This document shows positions 1-12,342 of a DNA stretch of 64,000 bases, piece after piece. This DNA comes from Bugula neritina (Eukaryota > Bryozoa > Gymnolaemata > Cheilostomatida > Bugulidae). Each line of letters starts with the position of its first letter. Position 1 is the first letter of the stretch. A program made the translations under genes and the position numbers. The notes beneath the pieces were generated by a model. That model did not search any database, was not told where the DNA came from, and saw nothing but the letters and a program-made list of their open reading frames with translations. The stretch covers positions 20,768,700-20,832,699 of the forward strand of contig OZ037768.1 of assembly GCA_964035545.1 (NCBI GenBank), in the 5' to 3' direction.

Positions 1-1672
1 TCACAAGTTAGTTCTTATATATTCTTTTCAAAAAGTAGCTCTAATAAACAATGCATGTAATATACTGTAACTAGTGTAACATGCATAGTGATTTACATGA
101 GTTACATAAGGGTTTCAGAACACTAAAATGTATACGTGATGTACATAAATAATACGTGAAACATACTCTAAACGTAGAGAAATAGTCAGGGCTAGATTAA
201 TGAAAATTTGGATAACAAGTTGAAATATTTAAATTATATTTAATTATAGATTATTAGCTACCATCATGTCACTTGTCACTTCCCAGCTAATCTGCCATGC
301 AGACATGACAGTTAGTGATTACCGGGCAATACAACAGCTGATTTCCTGTCAATATGGAGCTCTGAGTCATAGTTTTCTATTCACATAATAATATCATTAT
401 TTAAAGTACCTGTCTAGAAACAGCTGTAGTGTATAATTAATATATCTAACCTATAACCAATATATGTATTGTATAATCATTAAAGGTTAAAGGTACATCA
501 TTTCACTGAAAAACCATAAAATAATTACCATCTGACTAACTTAAACTTAGCACATGTATTTCTAGTTGTTGTAGAAAAATAGTCATGTTAGAATGGCAAT
601 ATCACTAGTTGTCTGTTTCAATTATAAGACCAGAGTTCGGCATTGCTTAACACCACGGCTGCAATATAATTTTTAAAAAACTTAATCAAATCTCTTTGCT
701 GTATTATATAAATAAAAGCATAATGTTGCATGTGTGACATGTACATGTATAAGTTAAATAGTTTTACGATAATTTATTTATATTTATTATATATATTATA
801 TTTATTAAAAAGAGTTTTTAATATACAAATAGTAGTTACAGACCATAGCAATATAACAAACTGCAAAGGTATTTATGACTATTGTCAATGAACAACAACA
901 TGGTATGCTATAATGTAATTTTTTATTACTTTAAAAACATTCATAACAACAACAATCAACAAGAGTAACAATAACAGATTTTGTCATACAACAAATAGCC
1001 TATTAGTTTTATAGTGGATACTTTTGGTAGGCTATAAATAACCAACATTATTTTACATGCATATATCATATGTATGCAATATATAGTAATTTAACATACC
1101 ATGTGTTGCATGTATATGATTCCTTCATAGCAGTATTAAATATTGAGTAGCAACAATAACAAACTTAACTAGCATCTTCTAAATGTCGCCAAACACTTTT
1201 CTATCCCCAACTTTGTTTTCAAGTATTTTGAATCAGAGAAAAAGCGTTTTAGAATAATCATAAAGCGAGTTATGTAAATAAAATTCAATTGAAGGTACTG
1301 TACTCTAAAAGTTAGTTTAATAGTTTTCTTCAAAAAGCGTTAATTTTTGTAATTAATTGCTGTTGATAATCAATGTAAATACTTTCGGCTGAACTAGTGT
1401 GTAATAACTCATACAGCACCACTGTTATGTTAATTACACAGACCTCTATTCCTCTATAAAATATGTTTATATTCAGTATAGTCTTATCACAGATACAGGA
1501 ACTTGATTTAATATTACAGCACAATTATATCAAAATAATCCATCTAATAAACTCTTCCTTTTATCCTTCTTAGAATATTAGGAAAAGCTCATCAAAACTG
1601 CATGGTATGCAGGATTCTGTTTGCTGTATGCTACTGTAGCTATTTGAGACGTCGCAGTGAAATACCCTGTCA
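1..1672. other. AT-rich flank, no gene seen
   Basis: This stretch is AT-rich with frequent stops in all frames, and I see no exon with paired splice sites and a recognisable protein. It should contain the 3' UTR and polyadenylation site of the minus-strand Kunitz gene ending at 1673. A minus-strand AATAAA (TTTATT on the plus strand near 920) is a possible but distant signal. Confidence 0.5.
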
Positions 1673-4138
1673 TTAACTTCCCATACACAAGGTTTCACAT
1701 CTCTTTAACTTCCTAAAATATATGCATTACAATAGAAGAGGAAGCTAGGCACGAGACACCTTAACTTAATCCTGCTTATTACAATATTGTGCAATGTAAT
1801 GTATTATGCAATGTACAACAGATTGAAATGCTATTGGTTGGTTGCATGATGCTTCAGTTTTATTAAGAAGTGTAAATTTTTTATGAGAAAATTCAATGTT
1901 TTAAAACAAAGTAAATGAAGTATTTTTTTTCTCATTTTGTTTAACATTGAATCATTCTATAGTGCTTTTATTATATTTTTTCTTGTATTTATGACAGAAT
2001 AAATATACAACAACTGCACTAAATAAGCATCATAATTATGTTCAAAGTTGCGCTCAAGTTTTTACAGGTGTCTAAAACTGATGTTTGATTTTACTAAAGT
2101 TACCCACACTGCAAACTTTGATAGCTTTCAAATTTTATCAATTTTTTTTAATTTTATCTATGAATTTAGAATCAAAAATTCTACAGACGATATGTTTTAA
2201 ATATATTATATTTAAAACAATAGTGTTTTTTAAAATAAATAAAGAACTCACACTTTATGTTGAAAACATGCTAAGCTCATAAATAATATAATAAAGCCAT
2301 TTACCTGAAGCCTATGCCATCTCCTCTGCAGCCCACATACTGAGTGCACTTGTCAGTTTCAGTGTTATAAATATACCTGTACTCGGGCACCTTGCAGCTT
2401 GGGGGCCCTTTAGGAGGCTTTTTGTTACATTTCATAGGTTTGGGACTACCAAATGCAGCTGAGTTGCCACATTTCGTCTCGCATGCAAATTTGGTTCTGA
2501 AAAATAATTATAATAATAAAAATAATCAAAAATACTAATAAAACTAATAACAACAATAAATAGGATTAAATAAAAGTTGTAGCAATAATAATAAATCTTT
2601 TTTTTTTAATAATAATAAATGCAATAAAAATATTGAGCTATATATAAGAAATAAACTATAAAGCCTTATTTAAATAATAAAACATGTTTAAACTTCACAA
2701 CAACTTTCCAAACATTGTAGCAGGTAGAGCTACATATCATGTCTTTTTTCAAATAATTGTCATATAGTTGACTATTATTTCTGAATGCGTTGAAACTTAC
2801 TCGAACCGGTTGCTATTCCCTCCACACCCGCGATACCGGAACTTAACACATCTACCGTTCTTGTTGCCATAGAATTTACCTCCTTTGGAGTTGCATCTCC
2901 TACCAGCTTTAAGTGGTAATGCACAGACCCCTTGTGCAGGAGACACCACTTTGGGTGCCACCAGAAAGTTTTTAACAATCGGGAGAGGCTTAGCATCCTG
3001 ATAGAAGTCTAATACTTGAGCAACTGTAGATGGACATGCTTGTTCACACTCAGCTTGAGTCCTGCAAAGATATCAAGTCTATATTAGTGGACTAGTTCAC
3101 TAGTAGTAGTTATATGCTAAGACTTCTATATTTCAACTAAATATCTTAACTTGTTACAAATATTGGAGGCAAAAATAAATAAAATTATATGCTGCTTGGC
3201 ATTTTATGCACAATTAGAAAGCTTAAGATATTATAATATGCTGAATTTAGAGCAACTAGTCAGTAAAGATGTGCATATATAAAACAATGAGACTATAGGT
3301 GTGTCCTGTGCAAAGATAAATGTTATTAAAATGGTGCAATTTTAAAATTTTTTTTTCTGTTTATTGAATATAAAATGCAATGCCGGCTTAAACTCGCCAG
3401 CCTTAATCATTTTAAAGTTACAAAAAACTGTAGTAGAAAATTTTGAAGCAGGTATATTTGTTAGAATTTTCCAGCCACTAGCTGCTCAATGAATGTATTA
3501 TATTAAGCTACAGTTACGCAAGTAACTTACAAGAAGTTGTTTTCATTGCCACCACAGCCACTGAATGTAAAGGGGCCACAAGCACCAGCTAGACTACCCC
3601 ATCTGTCAAGAAACTGTGTGGGGCTGCCTTCTGGGCACGTCCCGGTAAGTAGACTTTGTTGACATTTTGGTACTGGGGCTGAAGGTACAGATGGAGGGCA
3701 TTTTTGCTCACACTCTTTCAGACTCCTAACATACCAGAGAATAAAATGTAAAATAAAATTTGAAGCTCTTTATATTTCAGTTTATTTGATGTACAATATG
3801 AGTATCAAGTGTCTTTATTGTTGCATTAAGTTAATGTTGATAGCGGACAAATAAAAATAAATTTGAGAATGAATTTCAAATATATTCTATAACAAAATGG
3901 TTGCAACATACTTTGAAGGTTAAAGTTAGACAATAAACTCTTACTTGAAGTTGTTAGCATTGGAGGCACATCCAGTGTAAATAAACGAAACGCAGCGGCC
4001 ATCTATGCTCCCCCATCTTCGCCAGAAGCCTATGCATTTCCCTTTGCTAATGGGCAGTTTACAAATATAGGAGTTGTCTTCTTTCGCCACAGCTAAGTTC
4101 AACAACAGAGTAGGAAACACAGCTATCCATATCATCAT
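1673..4138 (-). CDS. Secreted four-domain Kunitz (BPTI-type) protein
   Basis: Five coding exons on the minus strand: 4138-3945, 3725-3531, 3061-2801, 2496-2305 and 1712-1673. They give 882 nt (293 aa), and every junction is phase 2. Exon 1 has a start Met, a hydrophobic signal peptide (MMIWIAVFPTLLLNLAVA) and the first four Cys of domain 1. Each later exon closes the previous domain with a C-x3-C pair (for example ECEQKC) and opens the next. The last exon closes domain 4 with CETLC and then stops. Domain 1 has WRRWG and the NANNF end of the fold. Domain 2 has 18 instead of 13 residues between Cys 2 and Cys 3. Domain 4 is the most diverged. Kunitz domains usually inhibit serine proteases, but the residue after Cys 2 is I, P or N in domains 1-3, so trypsin inhibition is doubtful. 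The protein is probably secreted. It is divergent from a sister gene that starts at 5383. Confidence 0.85.
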
Positions 4139-4193
4139 CTTACAGCTAATCTCAAGACGACGGCAACTGATGAAATAATGATCCTTTCAGCTG

Positions 4194-4201
4194 CTTTTAT
4201 A
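4194..4201 (-). promoter_or_regulatory. TATA box of minus-strand Kunitz gene
   Basis: Read on the minus strand this is TATAAAAG, 56-63 bases upstream of the start codon at 4138. A transcript starting about 30 bases downstream would have a short 5' UTR of roughly 25-30 nt. This is a sequence match only. Confidence 0.45.
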
Positions 4202-5296
4202 CAAAAGATAATCCATCATTTAATAGCCCGTCCACGTGCCAAAACAGGAAATTAGTGGGAAGTACATGTCATATTGTCTTCTCTCGCCTGTCTTAACCAA
4301 GCATATTTTTTAGCTATTATTATACAGTAATAATAAAAAGATATTTTGTGGTGGCAAATTGCAGTATGGTTTTGGTTTTGTGATGGTGCGCTGTTAGCGA
4401 ATATCTACATGTTAGATAAATCCGAAGTTGCCTTACCTTGGTAGATAGCATGTACAGTGTGACATACACCATGTAATAGAAGAGAGTTTATATTGCTCAA
4501 AAAATGTTGTGTGTCAGAAAGGACAAAAGCTGTGTGTAGTAGGCACATATTTTATTTTGTATTCAATAAAAGCTTTTATTGCTATATTAAACACATGACT
4601 TGGGGAGGGGGAAATGAGTCATAATTTCTTCTTTCAATTACAAGCATATCTGCATTAATTCGTGAGCTATCTTACTTTTAATAGGATCTACAATATCTAC
4701 ATGATATTAGGTGAGCAGAGAGCTAGCCTTTAAGTTTTTATTGGAAAAGACAACTCTATATTTGAGTAGAATGTTGCATACAAGAGAGATAACTTTTTTG
4801 CTCCATCTTGAGGCAACATTCAAACAATCTTAAAACTGATTGGCTGAGCAATATTAAAAATTGTTTGCAGTGAATAGCTTTGATGTGAAGTTGAGAATTA
4901 TACATATATTGTGAAACACTAGCACACATATTAAAATGAATTGACCCTGGCTATAAGGATTTTAGTAAAAATAGTAAAATATATTCTTGTAAATGTTTAA
5001 CAAGCAAACTAAATATAAGATATTTCTTTAAAAGATCTCAACTCCTACAAAGTTCAGTGTGTATGTGGTGTGCTATGATTTTGGAATAACATTGGAAACA
5101 TATTCTTTTTCAAGAATCGGTTTGAAAAATTAGCCAATAATGCAAATGTTTACCTGTCTATAAATGCCATATTTTCAGGTAACAGCTGTGTTAGATGACT
5201 CTACAGTAGACATGGATACCTTTGACCAGTACTTACAATAATACCATTTGTCAACACTCCAATGCATGCATTACATTACACTGGGTGGGTTGCTTG

Positions 5297-5304
5297 TATA
5301 AGAT
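5297..5304 (+). promoter_or_regulatory. Possible TATA box of plus-strand Kunitz gene
   Basis: TATAAGAT lies 79-86 bases upstream of the ATG at 5383, a plausible distance for a short 5' UTR. The match to consensus is weaker than for the partner gene. Confidence 0.3.
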
Positions 5305-5382
5305 TGGTTTACACTTGCAGGATAATTCTTTCTTCTAGAGATTACCCTGCGTGAAACAAAACACACAAAGTCATTGTACAAG

Positions 5383-8255
5383 ATGGCTGCTGTTCACATC
5401 ATGTTCACGGCTGTATTTATGGCTCTCAGCTTTGTTGGGGTTTCTGGTCAGGTCTTTCCCTGTAACCTGACGACAGAAGTTGGCATATGCAAGGCTCGGA
5501 TAACAAGATATGCTTATATTAACGGGAGATGCACACAATTCATCTATGGAGGTTGCCAAGGGAACGAAAACAACTTTGAGTAAGTTTTTTCATATATGGT
5601 GAGATTATTGTGTTGTGCTAAATCTACAAAATACTTGGCAATTTAATTCTTACCATTTCAGATCCAAAGAAGAATGTGAGAAGTCGTGTCCACCATCTAT
5701 CAGCACAACAACTCTTCCTGTTAAAGAGGAAACATGTAAACAGCCACTTGAGACAGGGCTGTGTAGAGCATTATTCACCAGATGGGGAAGTGAAGATGGA
5801 GCTTGCAGAGAGTTTGTATATGGAGGGTGTGGGGGCAATAACAATAACTTTCAGTAAGTTGAGTTGCAGATCATAAAAAAAAATCTGTGAAGCTGTGTTG
5901 GTTTTGCAGTTTTAATCATTTTAGTTAAAGCATCTTAAAGGAAACCAATTGAATAAAATATTTTATTGTTTTGTAATATAAAAGCTGATTATTGAATTCT
6001 GCACAGATCCAAAGAAGAATGTGAGAAGTCGTGTCCACCATTTATCAGCACAACACCCCCTCCTGTTAAAGAAGAAACATGTAAACAACCACTTGAGACA
6101 GGACAGTGTAGAGCATTATTCACTAGATGGGGAAATGAAGATGGAATATGCAGAGAGTTTGTATATGGAGGATGTGGAGGGAATAACAATAACTTTCAGT
6201 GAGTTGGGCTTCTATAGCTTTTATAGCCTTAAAAATTAAATGAAATCCGTGAAGTTATCTCAGGTTTACATCTGTGATTTTCTTAACTAAAATAATTCTC
6301 AAAATAATAAAAGAAACTTTATTAAATGCTTTTATTTATTCTTTTTAAATTCTGCACAGATCTAAAGAGGAATGTGAGAAGTCGTGTCCCCCATCTATCA
6401 ACACAACATCCAGTCCTCTCAAAGTAGACACTTGTGACCAGCCATTAGTCACAGGACGATGCAGAGCCAACTTTCAGAGATGGGGAAGTGAAAATGGAAC
6501 TTGTAGAATGTTTACATATGGAGGCTGTGGAGGAAATAACAATAGGTTCAGGTAAACTCGGCTTTTTTGAATAGGTTATTGCCTCATAGCTTTTTATTCT
6601 TTTTCAAAAGTAAGCAGGAGCTGTTATTAGATACATCTAAAAGATCGTGCCACTAGTAAGTTTCATTATTTTCCCATGGTTCATCCAATTGGCATAGAAA
6701 CTGTATTTATAGAAATTTTAGTTGCAGGAAGTTTAGGCATTGCCTAGTGCCTACAAGTATGAGAACCTAAATATTAATTGTAATGTAACATTTAGCTGCA
6801 AAAGTACCCTATCCGCAGCCATATGTGTAAAAACTTTTGCCCTTACTAAGATTCAAACCTCAAGTTTCTATCTTGCAAGCCAGCAAGCTAGCCATTACAC
6901 TAAAGAGGCTACTGGGAAATCTCCATACTACAATAAGTCAATTTAAGACGTATAGTAGGCGTTCCTAGCTTTTATAGCATACTAAATCTCTTGTAAGTTA
7001 TAATTAAATATTGAAACTGTCTTGCATGTATATTGCTACTACACATAATAGCTACACAACTACAGCTGTTTTATGAATAACAAACAGCTCCAAGAAGTCT
7101 TGCGAAGAAACATGTATTCCAACACAAAAGTGTGGGCCAATTTTACCACCCAAGACGAAGAAGTGCACAAAACAAAACAAACTGAAAACAGTGTTTGTCT
7201 TCAATCCAAAAACAAATCAGTGCAAAGGAAAATCTTCGTGCAAAGTTCATGAAAAGCAAGCTTTTAGGTATAACCATTATTATAATACAAAATATATCAG
7301 TATATCATATTATTATATCAAATATTTATATCATATCGTTGCTTCATATCTTTTTATCATATTGAGTAGTCTAGTGTTTTGCCCAACTTGGTGCAAATAC
7401 AACATAAATATAAAAGTAAAATTTGTATTCCTGCAGTTTGCTTATTTGACTCAAGGTAAGCTATGGCAGCCAGTGATAAACATTTTGACTACAATCTCTT
7501 TGAACAGCTCAGAAGAAGAATGCGAAAGAGTATGCATGCCAGAAGTAAAAGCAGTAAAATGTGGACCCATCATCTCTCCGCAGGCTAAGAACTGCAAGAA
7601 GAGTGACAAACTTCAGTCAGTGTTTGTCTTCAATCCTAAAACTAATCAGTGCAAAGAGAAATCTGCCTGCAAAGTTGATGAGAGACAAGCTTTTAGGTAG
7701 CACACATGATAATATGTTTTATCATATCATAATACAAATATCTTGTTTAAAACTATGTATTATGGAAAAACTGTAGATTATTAAGAGCTCCTTATGAAGT
7801 AAGGCCTTTGTACCTCTGATCTAAACTAGAAATTGTCTTCTCATACATCATGACTGAATTTCAAGTAGTTTTTTGAAGAAAGTATAACTTATAGTCATAG
7901 GATACCCATATTATTAAAAATAGTTATGATTTTCAACTAGAAAATGGCTCTATGTTATGTATATTTCCCTTTCATGCTGCTTGTGGCACAAGTATTCATA
8001 ACCATAGAGCTAATATTGTGCTACGAAATGTTAAGAATGAATTTACCAAGTTTTAAATTAACAAATAAAATAGTTATTATTATTATCCATTTCATTAAAA
8101 TTGTGAAATTATAGACTGTTTTATAAATATTATATAATGGATGAATATTATGTAATGATGCTGAAACACCTTCGATCTACCAGATGGTTGATAATTTCAG
8201 AACCAAGAAACAGTGTCAAAAGAAATGTGTCAGGAAATCTACAAAAAAGGAATAG
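5383..8255 (+). CDS. Secreted six-module Kunitz (BPTI-type) protein
   Basis: Seven coding exons: 5383-5579, 5662-5853, 6007-6198, 6360-6551, 7088-7267, 7508-7696 and 8201-8255. They total 1,197 nt, 398 aa, with every junction phase 2. The first true ATG is at 5383 (MAAVHIMF...), followed by a hydrophobic signal peptide ending near GVSGQ. Modules 1-4 are canonical Kunitz domains with six Cys, YGGCxGNxNNF and C-x3-C. Module 1 carries CKARI at the reactive loop, the same as the P1 Lys region of bovine pancreatic trypsin inhibitor; modules 2-4 have Arg at P1 (CRALF, CRALF, CRANF). Modules 5 and 6 keep six Cys but lose the GGC-GNNNNF core (QCKGKSSC, QCKEKSAC). Exons 2 and 3 are near-identical, as are 5 and 6, showing recent exon duplication. 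The last exon closes module 6 (QCQKKC) with a Lys-rich tail. Modules 1-4 are probably trypsin-like protease inhibitors; the role of modules 5 and 6 is unknown. Confidence 0.88.
6838..6909 (-). repeat. Decayed tRNA-like SINE head in Kunitz intron
   Basis: The minus strand reads as a 72-nt tRNA-like sequence with a B-box-like GGTTTGAATCT and an A-box-like region (AGTGTAATGGCTAGC). It resembles the better-preserved 72-nt copy at 21712-21783, and the sequence after the head is also similar (GGGCAAAAGTTTTTACACAT against GGGGCAATTACTTTTCACAT). It lies in the 6552-7087 intron. It is most likely the 5' head of a tRNA-derived SINE rather than a tRNA gene. Confidence 0.5.
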
Positions 8256-8473
8256 CTTGACTCCCATGTTAAACTTCAAACAGATTCTGTAACAGTGAAC
8301 AGATCATTAGAATATGTTATGACCCAGTCTATCCGAGTATCCATTATTTACAATATATCTAATTAGCTTTGGTTCTACAACCTTCTCTATACATCATATA
8401 GAACATATGAACATCGCAAAGCAACTGTTCTACAAACAAGTCAAGGTAGACCACATCTGGCTACAATGTTTTT

Positions 8474-8479
8474 ATTAAA
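8474..8479 (+). terminator. Possible polyadenylation signal ATTAAA
   Basis: ATTAAA lies 219 nt after the stop codon of the plus-strand Kunitz gene and is followed by a T/G-rich run. It is the closest reasonable signal, but ATTAAA is common by chance in such AT-rich DNA. Confidence 0.25.
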
Positions 8480-8650
8480 AAGTATGCAATGTTTTTGTTA
8501 AAGATTTTGAGAAAAAAACAGCATTTATTTCACAACAATACATTTTTTGTTATATGTTCATATATTATTATTATTAATGAAATATAATATATTTCTGTAG
8601 AGTTTAGACTGATAGAAATGTCCTTTTTTGTTTCGTTGAGAAACAGCCTA

Positions 8651-9148
8651 TTCAGTATAATACTAATTACAGTATAATACTAGCTAGACAGTATAATACT
8701 AACTATACAGTATACCACTAACTACAGTATAATACTAACTATACAGTATAATACTAGCTATACAGTATAATACTAGTTATACAGTATAATACTAACTATA
8801 CAGTATACTACTAACTATACAGTATAATACTAGCTATTCAGTATAATACTAACTATACAGTATACTACTAACTATACAGTATAATACTAACTATTCAGTA
8901 TAATACTAACTATACAGTATACCACTAACTACAGTATAATACTAACTATACAGTATAATACTAGCTATACAGTATAATACTAGTTATACAGTATAATACT
9001 AACTATACAGTATACTACTAACTATACAGTATAATACTAGCTATTCAGTATAATACTAACTATACAGTATACTACTAACTATACAGTATAATACTAACTA
9101 TTCAGTATAATACTAACTATACAGTATACCACTAACTACAGTATAATA
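8651..9148. repeat. 19-bp satellite with 207-bp higher-order period
   Basis: About 26 tandem copies of a roughly 19-bp monomer (cagtataatactaactata and variants with agct, agtt or tact). The variants repeat in a fixed order. The distinctive short monomer containing taccactaactacag occurs near 8714, 8921 and 9128, exactly 207 bp apart. So there is a higher-order unit of 11 monomers (ten of 19 bp and one of 17 bp) in about two and a half copies. It begins about 400 bp after the Kunitz stop codon. Confidence 0.9.
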
Positions 9149-11799
9149 ACCCAATGCTCTGTTCTATAAATATGTTTTCACTTGGATTTTGCATCTTACT
9201 TTTAAAAAGTTGCAACCTGACCAAACATACAGTTAGGACACTTTTCTTGCATGTTTTCTTTGGTGAAAATTATTGGTTTAGTTCTGGAGAGCCTTTGATT
9301 AGGCTGAAGTGAACAATATTGAGAAACATTGATAAATGCTGACCTCCAGCCTTCTGCAGACCACCAGCTGAGAGCCACTACACGATATATAATAATTGTA
9401 ACCCCCCAGCCATTCCAACAATGTTATATTTCAGTTACAAAGTTATCAGGTGCTGGTCATGTGTGTAGAAAGTTATCATGCAGAGCTGATAGTCAGGCGT
9501 GTCTTAGCAGAGCGTTGGTCCACATAATATTTACAAAATATTAGCACTTTGAATGAAATGTCTTACAGCCATGCAGAGACATAATTGCATAATCAATATT
9601 GGTGTAATAGAGCATACGATGCATGAATTAATGGTTAATTCAATTATCGTATTGTGAGGATGAATAAGAAGATGGGAGTGTGTGGGCAAATCATCGTACC
9701 CTTGCATCAGTTATTTTCAGATTGTAGTTTCAGATTGTATTTTCAAACTTTCCACTCTAATTGGATTACAATCAAAAATAATTTTACGATGTAAACCCTT
9801 ACGTAGGCATAAGAAACAAAGATGGCCACAGATAGCTTGCAACATGTTGTCAATACTAATTAGCCAAGACACGGCTAAACATTTTAGAAGCAAGCAAATT
9901 AATTGTAGGCCTATTAATTATATTGATTCTCTTCTGTGAATAGTAGTTAGAAGGTGCCAGCGATACTCCTGTTCTCCATGTACATTTATAGTGATGAAGT
10001 CAATGCTTACGCACTGCCGTTTTTAGAAAAAGTCTTTTACTTTAATTGACTAGTTTTCTTGATCTGAATTTTGAGCTCAGCGGAATATATTGCTGCCATT
10101 TAATGAATGAACTAGCGTTGATTACTTGATTATATTCACTTTTATTTCCTGGACAGTAAGCTAACTTTTGACCTAATTAATTGAAATATACTTCTTTCAA
10201 GAATAACCATAGTGTCTGTATTTTAAGGTAAGAATATATACAGCTACTAAATAAATATACTTTCGCATCCGGATGTGTTGTAATTACGTGTAGAGAATAA
10301 TTGGCTTATGAATAATAGATATTGTTGGCTTGGCATACTAGGGTAACTATATCTAATAGCAAAATTACTATTAAGTATTTTATCCTTCTTAGCTAAGCTA
10401 TTCTTATTCCAATCAATATATTAATTTATTTCATTGTACGACTTTCAGCTATATCAAATTTTAGAAACAACTTTGCACGACTGTCTTGCAGCCTAACAAG
10501 CTCTACTTTGGTAAGTAGGGTATTCGTAATTCTGCAAATGTTTTTCTCTACGTGCTGGTAAACTATGTCGTGTACCAGCAAATAGTTTTAGGTGCACGTT
10601 GGTGAACTATGTTAATTTTGATACATGATTTTTAGCTCAAACGTAAATCAATGTTACAAATAAAATTTGGAAGCTAATTAAAGTACAAAAGTTTGGCTGC
10701 AATAACTAACCTGCCGAAAAATGTGTTTTATGATTGGACAGTAATGGAATGTCATTTAGTGACTGCAGTCGTGACTTGCTAAATACTGTAGTAAAAAGTT
10801 TAAATTGGGTAAATTACAATTAGAGTGAAAATTATATGTGAATGAATTTGCTAAAACGGCATTTGTTTAATCTTCAGAATACTTCGTATAGATAGAGTTT
10901 GTTCTAGATGTGTTAGTACAGATGTTTACAGTTCCAACCTGCTACCAGGTTACAAATTTAAACTACATCAATAACCTAGTATAGTACATTGAGGAAGCTG
11001 CAGTTTGAAATTATTTCGAATCTAAAATAAACTTATAAAGTGGAAAATTAAACGCAACCAATGAACAGTGAGTTTATTTAAATTTTTAAAAATAAAACTG
11101 TAATACCGTATGAATAACTCTTTTGGCTAACCTGAGTAAAAGAAAATTGAATACTAAACTCATGGAGTATTATTAGACACCTAAAACAGCAATAAGAATA
11201 AAGTTTTTTTACTCTATCTAATTAGTTTTGTGTCGCTCACCTTTGATCTGTTTGAGTTACATGTACTATATTTGTTTTATATCACTAAAATTTCCATCAT
11301 CGTTATAGGAATCAGATTTAGCAATGTACGTAATGAATTTAGAAAATAAATAATAATGCACATTTTTTTCCTTACAGGAAAATATTTGCATTTGTTTTTC
11401 TTTAAATTTAGACCCCTGGGATTTGGTTTGCTAACTTTGAACTTTACTCTTAGCTGATTGCTGTAAATGATAAATCGTGACAAATTATATATCAAACTCT
11501 AATTTAACTTGACACAGTTTTTTACAATAATAAAGGACTATTTCTCGCAACTGATGTGGATAGACAACACTAAGAAGTCATCTTAAGGTTTGTGCCCATA
11601 GCAAGCATTTAGAGAAGCTATTAGTTAAGAAAGCAGACTATTAGATCAACAACGTACTATAATACTATTGGCTATTACGTATTGTAACCTTTCGTGTTGT
11701 TTTTATGGGCATCAGTCTTACTCATGCATGAGTCTCAATATAGTTTTACACGTGATAACTACAAGCGGTAGTAATGTAATGCATAAGGTTTTTCTGCAG

Positions 11800-11843
11800 T
11801 TGCCGAAGTTATGAGCCTGCACAGCAAGTTCTTGTATATCCAG
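11800..11843 (+). other. Candidate 5' UTR exon of the choline transporter
   Basis: A 44-nt segment is bounded by a good acceptor (tttttctgcag before 11800) and a consensus donor (GTGAGT after 11843). Joined to the acceptor before 15004, it would form a 5' leader for the gene starting at 15073. It contains an ATG at 11811 that would open a 23-codon upstream frame ending TGA at 15040-15042. This rests on splice-site pattern only and could be chance. Confidence 0.25.
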
Positions 11844-12342
11844 GTGAGTAGATCTTTAAATTGATGCTTAAATTTAGTTTTTTTTAAGAAAGACAGGCAT
11901 CTGTCTAAACTAGTCTTCATTACCTTTTTACTTGTCCAAGATATAAAGATATAAGATATATATAAAGATATAGTATTAAGATATGTCTTAAACTTTGATC
12001 ACGTTGCCATAACTTAATGCTATACAGTTATATGAGTCTGTTTTGTAAATTACTTTAATTGAGTATTTTCTGCAGAACGCAGTAGTAGAACGGTGCTTTG
12101 ATAAGGCTATTGCTATTAAGGGGTGGTTGGGAAACCCTTCACAATCTAAAGCTATTTTTATATCGTAAATTTAATGCTATGAAAGATTCTAACCAGCACC
12201 TTGGCTGAGATGCTGTATATACTATACATATTCTACAATATAAAAAGCTAATAATTTGTCTAGAAAAGTGCCATGTCATTTAACTTTATCTAAGTGATCA
12301 ACTATTTATGAGTGAAAAGTCTAGCAAAAGATGTACAAAAAA

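Larger units (their letters stand above)
4139..5382. promoter_or_regulatory. Shared intergenic region between divergent Kunitz genes
   Basis: The start codons of two related genes, at 4138 (minus) and 5383 (plus), face away from each other across 1,244 bp. A TATA-like box sits just upstream of each. The rest is AT-rich, and no other exon was recognised. It probably holds both promoters; shared regulation is an inference from the arrangement. Confidence 0.5.

Noticed and set aside
5374-5382. Start codon upstream of 5383 for the plus-strand Kunitz gene
   Set aside because: The codon at 5374 is TTG. The first ATG, at 5383, begins a good signal peptide.
5650-5844. Minus-strand frames opposite the Kunitz exons
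   Set aside because: Mirror frames of the conserved Kunitz coding strand, with no splice or family support.
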